Shown here: positions 56,341 to 64,000 of the stretch, one piece after another
Position numbering within the stretch: the first letter of the stretch is position 1
How the letters are laid out: the number at the start of each line of letters is the position of its first letter
Assembly: GCF_900163755.1 (NCBI RefSeq)
Contig: NZ_FUKI01000169.1
Coordinates: 1-64,000, forward strand
DNA from: Crenothrix polyspora
GTDB lineage: Bacteria > Pseudomonadota > Gammaproteobacteria > Methylococcales > Methylomonadaceae
Length of the DNA stretch: 64,000 nucleotides
Direction: 5' to 3'
Program-made: the position numbers and the translations under genes
Notes under the pieces: generated by a model
Seen by the model: only the letters and a program-made list of their open reading frames with translations
What the model was told of the DNA's origin: nothing
Database searches by the model: none

Positions 56341-56375
56341 TTGAAAAGACGATCTTAGTTGTTGAGACACGTTTT

Positions 56376-56453
56376 GTAGGTTGGGGTGAGGTAACGAACC
56401 CCAACGCTTACGGTGATCATGTGTTTGGGTTCCTCGTATCCACCCCAACTTAC
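56376..56453. repeat. REP-like inverted repeat
   Basis: GTAGGTTGGGGTG (56376-56388) pairs with CACCCCAACTTAC (56441-56453), 12 of 13 bases. An inner GAACCC/GGGTTC pair adds a second stem. It sits where a HicA gene would be expected after the HicB-like gene. Confidence 0.65.
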
Positions 56454-56599
56454 AAGCTGATGCAACTAAATCCGGTGTAAACTTGTCCAAGCCACATGAT
56501 TCGTGTTCTATAAAATAAACACGCCTTTTCACTCAAACCAACCCGTCGTCATGTACATTATCACTTATTGTCACTCTTATTCCTTACTTAGCTCTATCA

Positions 56600-58861
56600 A
56601 TGCCCCCAAAAACTAAAAAAGAGGTTGATTTCACCTCAACCAAAGATCCCTACGCTCAGCGCGAAGCTGAAAAATACGAACAACCGATTCCCAGCCGGGA
56701 ACTGATCCTGCAACTGATTGAGCATAAAGGTAAGCCTCTTTCACGCACCGATATTGCCGAAGCGTTTTCCCTTACCGATGAAGACCAATTAGAAGCCTTG
56801 CGCCGCCGCCTAAGAGCGATGGAACGTGATGGCCAATTGTTGTTCAACCGTGGCCAAAAATACTGTCTGGTTAATAATAAAGACTTAATCGTTGGCCGTG
56901 TGATCGGCCATATCGACGGCTTTGGCTTTATCAAGCCGGACGACGGTTCGGATGACTTATTCCTGTCACCGCGCGAAATGGATCCGCTGCTGCACAATGA
57001 CCGTGCGATGGTGCGCATTGTTGGCATCGATAAAAAAGGCCGCAGGGAAGGCGCGGTTGTTGAAATTCTGGAGCGCAACACGCATTTTGTGGTTGGGCGT
57101 TTGTATCAGGAAAATGGCTTTACCTATGTCGTGCCGGACAAGAAAAATATCGCACAAACCATTTTGCTGCAAAAAGACGGCATTGGTGGCGCTACACAAG
57201 GCCAGATCGTGGTTGCCGAGATCATCGAACAGCCCACCAAACAACGCCAGCCCATAGGTCGCATCACCGAAATTTTGGGTGACCATCTTGCACCAGGCAT
57301 GGAAATAGAAATGGCGCTGCGTTCACATGATTTACCACATATCTGGCCGGATGCGCTGCTGGAAGAAATCAAACCTTTGACCGCAGAAGTACCCGAATCG
57401 GTTAAAGAAAGCCGCACCGATTTACGCAAAATTCCTTTGGTGACTATTGACGGTGAAGATGCACGCGATTTTGACGATGCCGTGTACTGCAAAAAAACCC
57501 CGAAAGGCTGGAAACTGCTGGTTGCTATTGCCGATGTGTCGCATTACGTACAAATTGGCAGTGAATTGGACAAGGAAGCGCATAATCGCAGCACCTCGGT
57601 GTACTTTCCTGAGCAAGTTATCCCGATGCTGCCGGAAATTTTATCCAACGGCCTGTGTTCACTGAATCCGCATGTTGACCGTTTGTGCATGGTGTGTGAG
57701 CTGTTGTTTGACGAGCTGGGCGAAGTGATTTCCTCACGGTTTTTTGATGCGGTGATGAACTCCCATGCCCGTTTTACTTATACGGATGTCGCCAAAATGT
57801 TGGTCGATGGCGATAAGGCGCTGATTAAGCAACACCAACCATTATTGCCGCATTTGCGCGAGCTTTACGCCTTGTACAAAGTGCTACGCATCAGCCGAGA
57901 ACAACGCGGCGCAATGGACTTTGATACCCATGAAACCAAGATTGTGTTCGGTGCGGATCGTAAGATAGAAAAAATAGTGCCCACTGTCCGCAATGATGCC
58001 CACAAGCTCATTGAAGAATTCATGATTGCCGCCAATGCTGCGACGGCGCGTTACTTAACTAAGAAAAAGCTGCCCAATCTGCGCCGTGTCCATGAAGGCC
58101 CTAGCGTTGATAAAATTCTGAACTTACGGACGTTTTTGGGTGAATTAGGCTTAAGCATGGGCGGCGGTGCTAATCCTACACCAATAGACTACATGCACTT
58201 GGTTGATAGCATCAAAAGCCGCCCTGACGCGCATTTGATTCAGACGGTGTTGTTGCGTTCCATGTCACAAGCGGTGTACAGTCCTGAACTTAAAGGCCAT
58301 TTTGGGTTGGCGCTGGAAGCTTACGCGCATTTCACATCTCCCATCCGTCGTTACCCTGATTTGTTGACTCACCGCGCCATTCGCCATACTTTGCAAGGTA
58401 AATCCGCTGACAGCTTTGCTTACGGGGTACCCGATATGGTGTTGCTGGGCGAACATTGTTCTGCCAACGAACGCCGCGCCGATGATGCTACCCGTGATGT
58501 TATCAGCTGGCTGAAATGCGAGTATATGATGGACAAAATCGGTGAGGAGTTTGTTGGCATTATTTCTGCCGTCACTTCATTTGGCTTTTTTGCGGAACTG
58601 AATGATATTTACGTGGAAGGCTTGGTGCATATCAGCAATTTAGGCCAGGATTATTACCACTTTGACCCGACCAGCCACAGTTTAATTGGCGAGCGAAGTA
58701 ACACACGCTTCCGTTTGGGCGATAGCGTTAAAATCAAAGTTGTTCAGGTTAACTTGGATGAGAAAAAGATTGATTTTGAATTGGTGCAAAAAACTGGGTC
58801 GGTTAAAAAAAGTACAGCCAAGCCTTTTGTAAAACCTGCTAAAAAGCGTCGTAAAAAGTAA
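56600..58861 (+). CDS. rnr: Ribonuclease R
   Basis: 3'-to-5' exoribonuclease that degrades structured RNA and participates in RNA quality control. The 753-aa protein has an N-terminal winged helix (about residues 25-85), cold-shock-type domains, and the RNB catalytic core with LVTIDGEDARDFDDAVYC (metal-binding Asp cluster). An S1 domain (about 640-725) follows, then a Lys/Arg-rich tail ending KKRRKK. In many gammaproteobacteria rlmB follows directly; here a two-gene insert intervenes. Confidence 0.96.
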   Translation: MPPKTKKEVDFTSTKDPYAQREAEKYEQPIPSRELILQLIEHKGKPLSRTDIAEAFSLTDEDQLEALRRRLRAMERDGQLLFNRGQKYCLVNNKDLIVGRVIGHIDGFGFIKPDDGSDDLFLSPREMDPLLHNDRAMVRIVGIDKKGRREGAVVEILERNTHFVVGRLYQENGFTYVVPDKKNIAQTILLQKDGIGGATQGQIVVAEIIEQPTKQRQPIGRITEILGDHLAPGMEIEMALRSHDLPHIWPDALLEEIKPLTAEVPESVKESRTDLRKIPLVTIDGEDARDFDDAVYCKKTPKGWKLLVAIADVSHYVQIGSELDKEAHNRSTSVYFPEQVIPMLPEILSNGLCSLNPHVDRLCMVCELLFDELGEVISSRFFDAVMNSHARFTYTDVAKMLVDGDKALIKQHQPLLPHLRELYALYKVLRISREQRGAMDFDTHETKIVFGADRKIEKIVPTVRNDAHKLIEEFMIAANAATARYLTKKKLPNLRRVHEGPSVDKILNLRTFLGELGLSMGGGANPTPIDYMHLVDSIKSRPDAHLIQTVLLRSMSQAVYSPELKGHFGLALEAYAHFTSPIRRYPDLLTHRAIRHTLQGKSADSFAYGVPDMVLLGEHCSANERRADDATRDVISWLKCEYMMDKIGEEFVGIISAVTSFGFFAELNDIYVEGLVHISNLGQDYYHFDPTSHSLIGERSNTRFRLGDSVKIKVVQVNLDEKKIDFELVQKTGSVKKSTAKPFVKPAKKRRKK

Positions 58862-58913
58862 TATTCAATTATTTTTCTTATTAAACAGCATATAGAATAC
58901 CAAGAGATTTACT

Positions 58914-60326
58914 ATGAAGCTTGATGTAAAAGTCAAAAATCTAGGAAAAATTAAGGAGGCCGATTTTCATATTCGGCCTATGACGGTTATCACTGGGCCT
59001 AATGGTACGGGTAAGAGTTTTTTTACCAAGTCCTTGTATTCAATTTTAAACGTTATTAATAAAAATATTTATCATGAATATGTGATTCAAAAAATTGATG
59101 AGATTGAATCTTTATTAGAACTGTTTTTTAGAACTATTACGAAGCTGCATGAAAACAGAGAAATTCCCGCACACATAAATACTGGTGACAAAGGGTCTAG
59201 TCAAGATCTAGAAATCAAGCTTAACAAATTAAAAGATGAGTTTGTTGCAATAAATAATTACAAAACTTCTGATTACTGCTTTTTTGCAGCCTCTAAAGTT
59301 GACGTAGTAGAGGGGATACGTGAGAGTTATAACTCGTATTTATATGATTTAAGAAACATGTATGATGTTGGATTTGACAAACTCGCAGCAGAAGAAATTA
59401 ATACTTATTTTAATAATTTCATATTTCAATTAGGAAATATAGCTCATCATTATAGTGATTTTTTCACCGATGATATAAAAAATGAGCTTAAGGATAATTT
59501 TCAAATCCCAATGTTAAGTGAATTAATTAGTTTTGGAGAGAAAAAAATAGAAATTGAAATCAATAAGCTTTCAAAAATTGAATTAAATGACTGTCAAGTA
59601 ATACTCAACTTAAATTCTGATGTTATTTATGCAATTTCAGATTTGCCTAGTGTCGTTTTTTTTGAATCCCCTGCTTATTGGAAAGTCAGAGATGCATTGA
59701 AATCAGCTAAAAACAATCAAAATCGCCCTCGGTTACCCAAAAATAATAATGATATATTAACAGGTGTACCAAAATACTTTTACGATTTAGATAATGTTTT
59801 AAATATTAGAACAAAAACCGAAGGTGTTTTTAAATCTGCAACCGATTTATTAAAAAGCACATTAGGTGGTGAGTTTGTTTTCAAAGATGATAATTTTACT
59901 TTTATCGATAATGATCGACGAGAAATATCAAAACATCTAGTTTCTTTTGGAATGACTAATTTGGGGATGATTCAAGCTCTATTGAAATACAACGTAATAA
60001 CCGAAGGTTCTTTTATCTTTATTGATGAACCAGAAACTAATTTACACCCCGATTGGCAAGTTAAATTAGTTGAAGTATTATTAATGTTGGCCAAAGGCGG
60101 GGTTAATGTAGTTATCACCACGCACAGCTCCGACCTAATGAAAGCCTTAGAAGTTAAGATTAAAAAACAACAGATTGATGTTATGGAAGATTTTCTATCG
60201 GTGCATTTTGTGGATGTTGATGGAAAATTGCTTGAATTTGAATCAGAAGACAAGCTACAGCAATTAATTGAAGCGCGAAATTTATTGAGTCTGGCGTATC
60301 AACAGCTTTATTTTAGTGATTTGTAA
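58914..60326 (+). CDS. AAA family ATPase (SMC/OLD-like) of a two-gene cassette
   Basis: A 470-aa ATPase with Walker A GPNGTGKS (residues 28-35) right after the strand KNLGKIKEADF. A long AT-rich helical middle (about 60-330) follows, with no recognised domain, and a C-terminal half with FIFIDEPETNLHPDW (DEPE at 371-374) and the HSSD motif (404-407). This arrangement is typical of AAA_15/AAA_21 ATPases that team with nucleases or other effectors in phage defence. Codon usage is much more AT-rich than rnr or rlmB. It has a 52-base gap after rnr and a 6-base gap to its partner. It is not assignable to a named system. Confidence 0.75.
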   Translation: MKLDVKVKNLGKIKEADFHIRPMTVITGPNGTGKSFFTKSLYSILNVINKNIYHEYVIQKIDEIESLLELFFRTITKLHENREIPAHINTGDKGSSQDLEIKLNKLKDEFVAINNYKTSDYCFFAASKVDVVEGIRESYNSYLYDLRNMYDVGFDKLAAEEINTYFNNFIFQLGNIAHHYSDFFTDDIKNELKDNFQIPMLSELISFGEKKIEIEINKLSKIELNDCQVILNLNSDVIYAISDLPSVVFFESPAYWKVRDALKSAKNNQNRPRLPKNNNDILTGVPKYFYDLDNVLNIRTKTEGVFKSATDLLKSTLGGEFVFKDDNFTFIDNDRREISKHLVSFGMTNLGMIQALLKYNVITEGSFIFIDEPETNLHPDWQVKLVEVLLMLAKGGVNVVITTHSSDLMKALEVKIKKQQIDVMEDFLSVHFVDVDGKLLEFESEDKLQQLIEARNLLSLAYQQLYFSDL

Positions 60327-60332
60327 AATACC

Positions 60333-60896
60333 ATGTTCGATAAAAATGTGTATTTGCAAACCATTGAACATGCGTGTTGTATGGCTGGTGAAATTGAAAA
60401 ATCCGAATTAAAAGCCTTTAAAATTGATGACGATGACGGCATTGCAAAAGCAATTGGCTTTCATACAGGGATGCTAAATAAAGTCGATTATTTTTTGGCA
60501 AAAGACAATGCTGTTCAACTCATAGAATTAACTGACTTAGAAGAAAGTCACCAGAGTTGCTACGCTTATATCGAAAAAGAACTTACTGCGTTAAAAGTTG
60601 AAAAAAGTACAATAAGTAAACGCGAAGAAAGCAATATAGTGAAAGAAGCATGGAAAGATACCAAGGTCGAATTTATAAAAAAATGGAGTGGTTCGATTGC
60701 TGTAATAGAACGATTGTACCGAAAAACTAATGAATTGGGTGAAGCAGACCCAAATTATAAACTGCTAATTGTTTGCAAAAACCATACAGATATTGAGATG
60801 CTCGATGCCTTGAAACGGCAGCTGTCAGGAATGATGGGCGATGTGCAAATTTGTAAAACCGAAACGCTCAATAACGTCCTCATCGTAAAATTATGA
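60333..60896 (+). CDS. Unknown 187-aa partner of the AAA ATPase
   Basis: Begins 6 bases after the ATPase gene, so both belong to one unit. No family is recognised. Visible features: acidic DDDD near residue 33, KVDYFLAKDNAVQLIELTD (residues 50-68), which has a D...E-x-T arrangement on two predicted strands, and a C-terminal YKLLIVCKNHTDIEML strand-helix. The D/E pattern resembles a degenerate PD-(D/E)XK nuclease core, but no Lys is in place, so this is only a hypothesis. Its stop overlaps the rlmB start by ATGA (60893-60896). It is AT-rich like the ATPase gene. Confidence 0.65.
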   Translation: MFDKNVYLQTIEHACCMAGEIEKSELKAFKIDDDDGIAKAIGFHTGMLNKVDYFLAKDNAVQLIELTDLEESHQSCYAYIEKELTALKVEKSTISKREESNIVKEAWKDTKVEFIKKWSGSIAVIERLYRKTNELGEADPNYKLLIVCKNHTDIEMLDALKRQLSGMMGDVQICKTETLNNVLIVKL

Positions 60897-61642
60897 AACT
60901 AAGCAAACTCTACGGCTTACACTCCGTGCAAGCCGCGCTCGATTATTCGCCCAAGAAAATAGGCAAAGCCTGGATAGACGACCAGCGCCAAGACAAGCGC
61001 TTAACGCAAGCGCTTGAGACACTGCTGGATTTAGGCATTGAGCCGGAAAAGGTCGACCGCAAAAAGCTGGATAAACTCGCCGACAGCCATAACCACCAAG
61101 GCATCGTCATTGAAGTTGAACTGCCTGCCGAATTATCCGAAAACCAACTCAAAACCGCCGTTGAATACCTGACCACACCGGCCTTGTTTTTGGTATTGGA
61201 TAACGTGCAAGACCCGCACAACCTCGGTGCTTGCTTACGTAGCGCCGATGCTACCGGTGTACACGGCATTATCATCACCAAAGACAACGCCACCGGCATT
61301 ACGCCCACCGTGTGCAAAGTCGCCAGTGGCGCGGCGGAAACCGTGCCGGTCTACCAAGTCACCAATTTGGCCAGAACCTTGCGCTGGCTCAAAGACAACG
61401 GCTTGTGGATCATGGGCGCGGCCGGTGAGGCCACCCAAACCGCCTATCAAACCGATTTTACCGTGCCAATGGCGCTGGTATTGGGCGCAGAAGGCAAAGG
61501 TTTGCGCCGGTTAACCAAAGAACAATGCGACATACTGGTAAAACTACCCATGCTAGGGCAAGTGGAAAGTCTTAACTTATCGGTAGCTACCGGCGTGTTA
61601 CTGTACGAAACTATACGCCAACGGCAACTTGCTGTTAAATAA
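60893..61642 (+). CDS. rlmB: 23S rRNA (guanosine-2'-O-)-methyltransferase RlmB
   Basis: SPOUT methyltransferase that 2'-O-methylates G2251 of 23S rRNA. The 249-aa protein has the N-terminal substrate domain (YGLHSVQAAL) and the knotted C-domain motifs DNVQDPHNLGACLRSADA, LVLGAEGKGLRRL and LPMLGQVESLNLSVATGVLLYE. Its start codon overlaps the preceding unknown gene, so it has become translationally coupled to the inserted cassette. Its stop overlaps ccmA (TAATG). Confidence 0.96.
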   Translation: MKLSKLYGLHSVQAALDYSPKKIGKAWIDDQRQDKRLTQALETLLDLGIEPEKVDRKKLDKLADSHNHQGIVIEVELPAELSENQLKTAVEYLTTPALFLVLDNVQDPHNLGACLRSADATGVHGIIITKDNATGITPTVCKVASGAAETVPVYQVTNLARTLRWLKDNGLWIMGAAGEATQTAYQTDFTVPMALVLGAEGKGLRRLTKEQCDILVKLPMLGQVESLNLSVATGVLLYETIRQRQLAVK

Positions 61643-62265
61643 TGCCACAGCCGTCGACACACATCCTTGAAGGCATCAACTTAAGCTGCATACGCGATGA
61701 CCGTATCCTGTTTGAAAACCTCAGCTTTTCGCTTACCGCTGGCCAGACCTTATTGCTGGAAGGTAAAAACGGCAGCGGTAAAACTTCGCTGTTACGCATC
61801 TTGTGCGGCTTTCGCGAAGCTGATGAAGGGCAGATTCTGTGGTGTGGCGAGGCGGTTGAAGACAGCCAATACCATGCTGACATGGCTTATGTCGGCCATC
61901 TGGACGGCGTTAAAAAAGAATTAACTGTCTTGGAAAACCTTAAGGTATCGTTAGCACTGGGTACGCAAGGCACTTACAGTATTCAACAGGCGTTAGTGAG
62001 GGTACAATTATCCGGTTACGACGATGCCTTGGTGCAAACCTTATCGGCTGGCCAAAAGCGGCGTTTATCGTTGGCACGGCTGTTGATTACCCATAATATT
62101 TTATGGATATTGGATGAACCGTTCACCTCGCTCGACAAGCAAGGTATTATTTTAATTGAAACCCTGATGACCGAACATTGCGCTAACGGCGGTATGATTG
62201 TTCTCACTTCACACCATGACATTGTCTTGCCTGATGTCAGTTTACAACGCATACAGTTATCCTGA
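61642..62265 (+). CDS. ccmA: Cytochrome c biogenesis ATPase CcmA
   Basis: ATP-binding subunit of the CcmABCD complex that releases holo-CcmE for haem attachment to c-type cytochromes. The 207-aa protein has Walker A EGKNGSGKTSLL, signature LSAGQKRRLSLARLL and Walker B LWILDEPFTSLD. It overlaps rlmB and ccmB by single-base stop/start junctions (TAATG, TGATG), giving a tightly coupled unit. Confidence 0.93.
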   Translation: MPQPSTHILEGINLSCIRDDRILFENLSFSLTAGQTLLLEGKNGSGKTSLLRILCGFREADEGQILWCGEAVEDSQYHADMAYVGHLDGVKKELTVLENLKVSLALGTQGTYSIQQALVRVQLSGYDDALVQTLSAGQKRRLSLARLLITHNILWILDEPFTSLDKQGIILIETLMTEHCANGGMIVLTSHHDIVLPDVSLQRIQLS

Positions 62266-62939
62266 TGTCTTTATCACGCGCTTTTTTTGCTATTGTTCGT
62301 AGAGATTTGGTACTGGCGCTGCGCCGCCGTTCCGAAATCGCCAATCCTATTTTCTTTTTTATTTTGGTAATTACTTTATTCCCGTTGGGGATAGGTGCTA
62401 AACCTACTATATTGCAGGCGATTGCCCCTGGTATTATTTGGGTATCGGCGTTATTGGCGACCATGTTGTCCTTAGACAGCTTGTTCCGTTCTGATTTTGA
62501 CGATGGCTCGCTGGAGCAAATTATTCTCAGTCCACAGCCAACGTCCCTATTAGTGTTAGCTAAAATCACCGCGCATTGGCTGGTGACAGGGTTGCCGCTG
62601 TTAATCGTTGCGCCGTTGCTGGCGGTGTTTTTAGGCATGCCCAGCCATGCTTTGCCGGTGTTATTGATTACTTTATTGTTGGGTACGCCGATATTGAGTT
62701 TAATTGGCGCGATTGGCGTTGCTTTAACCATTGGTCTGCGCCGTGGCGGCATGATTTTATCGCTGCTGGTGTTGCCGCTGTACGTGCCAGTGTTGATTTT
62801 TGCCAGTAACGCGGTAGAAATTGCCAGCAGCGGGCTGCCGGTTACCGCACAAATCAATATCCTGATATCTATGTTGGTGATGGCGTTGGTATTAGCCCCG
62901 TGGCCGACGGCGGCGGCTTTAAAAATGAGTATGAGTTAA
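62265..62939 (+). CDS. ccmB: Haem exporter permease CcmB
   Basis: Membrane subunit partner of CcmA. The 224-aa protein has six hydrophobic helices and family motifs: RRDLVLALRRRSEIANPIFFF at the N-terminus, APGIIWVSALLATMLSLDSLF, and LEQIILSPQP. ccmC would normally follow, but the next gene is a CvfB-like protein; the rest of the ccm cluster is therefore not in this window. Confidence 0.93.
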   Translation: MSLSRAFFAIVRRDLVLALRRRSEIANPIFFFILVITLFPLGIGAKPTILQAIAPGIIWVSALLATMLSLDSLFRSDFDDGSLEQIILSPQPTSLLVLAKITAHWLVTGLPLLIVAPLLAVFLGMPSHALPVLLITLLLGTPILSLIGAIGVALTIGLRRGGMILSLLVLPLYVPVLIFASNAVEIASSGLPVTAQINILISMLVMALVLAPWPTAAALKMSMS

Positions 62940-63029
62940 TGTACTATTCTGAAAAATAGCGATTAAGATTTTAAACTCCGTTACACAAATTGAACGCCAT
63001 GCAATTTATTGCACTCATTGAGTCTCTTC

Positions 63030-63860
63030 ATGATAAATATCGGTAAAATTAATACACTGAAAATTGTTAAACAAGTGGGTGCTGAAATCCATCTTGAAAG
63101 CGGCAAGCCCAGCAAGGTATTGTTGGTGGATAAAAAGCCACCCGAAAACTGCCAAATAGGCGATGTTTTGACGGTATTTGTATATTTAAATTCCGAAGGT
63201 CAGTTGGTTGCTACTAGCCAAACACCCTTGGCTTTGGTTGATGAAATTGCTTGGCTTAAAGTAGTATCGCTGAATTATGTTGGGGCTTTTTTGGAGTGGG
63301 GTTTGCCTAAAAATCTGTTGGTACCGTTTAGCGAACAACACCACGAACTGGAAGTGGGCAAGTCTTATTTGGTTAAAGTATTTTTAGATGATAAAAACCG
63401 GCTTGCTGCCACCACTAAAATTGATCAATTTATCACCGATATTTCAGTCGATTTTGTCGCCGGTCAAAAAGTATCATTGCTCATTACTGATAAATCTGAA
63501 CTGGGCGTGAAGGCTATTATCAATAACACCCATTGGGGGGTGTTATACGAAAACGAAATATTTCAGCCGCTTAAAAAAGGTCAAAAGCTGGATGGCTATA
63601 TTAAACAGATACGCGAAGATCATAAAATTGATCTTGTTTTGGATCAACCTGGTTACGGTAAGGTGCTATCATTAACCGATAGTATATTGCTTAAGTTGAA
63701 GCAAAACAATGGCGTGTTAATGCTCAGTGACAAAAGTCCTCCAGAAACTATCTATGCCATATTTGGTGTCAGTAAAAAAGTATTTAAACAAGCCATTGGC
63801 GCGTTATACCGGCAAAAGCTAATTAGCCTTGATAAAGAGCATGGCATTAAACTTATGTGA
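63030..63860 (+). CDS. S1-type RNA-binding protein (CvfB/YitL family)
   Basis: A 276-aa protein with consecutive S1-like OB domains: the N-terminal one (INTLKIVKQVGAEIHLES... VLLVDKKPP), a second with VVSLNYVGAFLEWGLPKNLLVPFSEQ, and a third near INNTHWGVLYENEIFQPL. It ends with a winged-helix region (YAIFGVSKKVFKQAIGALYRQKLISL). This is the CvfB architecture, linked to virulence-factor and RNA regulation in other bacteria. ATG 63030 is used; a TTG at 63009 is also in frame. Confidence 0.85.
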   Translation: MINIGKINTLKIVKQVGAEIHLESGKPSKVLLVDKKPPENCQIGDVLTVFVYLNSEGQLVATSQTPLALVDEIAWLKVVSLNYVGAFLEWGLPKNLLVPFSEQHHELEVGKSYLVKVFLDDKNRLAATTKIDQFITDISVDFVAGQKVSLLITDKSELGVKAIINNTHWGVLYENEIFQPLKKGQKLDGYIKQIREDHKIDLVLDQPGYGKVLSLTDSILLKLKQNNGVLMLSDKSPPETIYAIFGVSKKVFKQAIGALYRQKLISLDKEHGIKLM

Positions 63861-63964
63861 TGTTTTGTGTTTAAGAGAGTTTTTCAAAATTGGCTTATCG
63901 ATGAAATAAGCCCCGCTTAATGCTATTATGGTGATCTAATTTTAGACAGCAGGCGGATAAAATT

Positions 63965-64000
63965 GTGAAATTAGAGCTTCTGGGTAGCGCATTGTTTAAG
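63965..64000 (+). CDS. Start of a gene cut by the window end
   Basis: GTG at 63965 opens a frame (VKLELLGSALFK) that continues past the window. AGGCGG lies about eight bases upstream, a usable ribosome site. Twelve codons are too few to identify it. Confidence 0.3.
   Translation, partial: MKLELLGSALFK

Noticed and set aside
56328-56480. A 50-codon frame starting MGRL as a HicA toxin.
   Set aside because: Only the first few residues resemble HicA; the rest is the REP-like repeat read as protein and lacks the HicA His motif.
58914-60896. Assignment of the ATPase pair to PARIS, Septu or Gabija.
   Set aside because: The partner lacks the TOPRIM, HNH or helicase motifs that define those systems, and the ATPase has no TOPRIM domain at its C-terminus.
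1-64000. CRISPR arrays, rRNA and tRNA genes.
   Set aside because: No regularly spaced direct repeats and no tRNA or rRNA signatures were seen; the repeats present are palindromic and dispersed.

Overview
The window looks like chromosomal DNA of a gammaproteobacterial methylotroph, most likely a methanotroph of the order Methylococcales. The evidence is a formaldehyde-activating-enzyme homologue next to a MoxJ/XoxJ-type periplasmic binding protein, several secreted c-type cytochromes and di-haem peroxidases, a PEP-CTERM protein, a full glycogen-synthesis locus, and gammaproteobacterial gene order (rpsF-rpsR-DUF2232-rplI, surE-pcm, rnr/rlmB, ccmAB). The genus cannot be fixed from sequence reading alone. 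No rRNA, tRNA or CRISPR array was seen.

Layout. 1-6150: a 110-bp REP-like repeat, a family-5 uracil-DNA glycosylase divergent from msrB-apeB, then a CusA/CzcA-type RND pump, ending in a possible small RNA with its own promoter and terminator. 6186-16003: efpL (yeiP), a secreted multidomain protein, a lipoprotein, waaA, the rpsF-rpsR-DUF2232-rplI operon, two paralogous secreted mono-haem proteins and a TlpA-like thioredoxin. 16444-20273: queD, a PEP-CTERM protein and a GH9 glycosidase flanked by nested inverted repeats. 20274-29269: a beta-oxidation block (fadE, a cytochrome, a FadN-like fusion coupled to fadA), then smr, surE and pcm. 29312-41892: a secreted propeller protein, a second 110-bp repeat, and the glycogen genes glgA, glgX, glgB, glgC and malQ. 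A PIN-toxin locus broken by a 255-bp MITE sits among the glycogen genes.

41904-51255: the MoxJ-like and Fae-like genes, a cytochrome c peroxidase, a DUF3455 protein, an RTX-repeat protein, and a three-gene operon of di-haem peroxidase, sensor kinase and NtrC-type regulator. A near-consensus sigma-54 promoter precedes the RTX gene, so the regulator, RTX and DUF3455 genes may form one circuit. 51468-64000: a membrane-anchored unknown, ppx, a YadGH-type ABC exporter, an orphan HicB-like gene, rnr, rlmB, ccmA, ccmB, a CvfB-like protein and the first codons of one more gene. An AT-rich pair (AAA ATPase plus a 187-aa unknown) is wedged between rnr and rlmB and is the best candidate for an undescribed, possibly defence-related, system.

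How the genes work together: GlgC makes ADP-glucose, GlgA elongates, GlgB branches, and GlgX and MalQ remodel or degrade the polymer. The fad genes supply fatty-acid turnover. CcmA/CcmB belong to cytochrome c maturation, matching the many CXXCH proteins here. Repeats (110-bp REP units, two kinds of MITE, several hairpin-type intergenic repeats) recur throughout and have broken at least one toxin gene.
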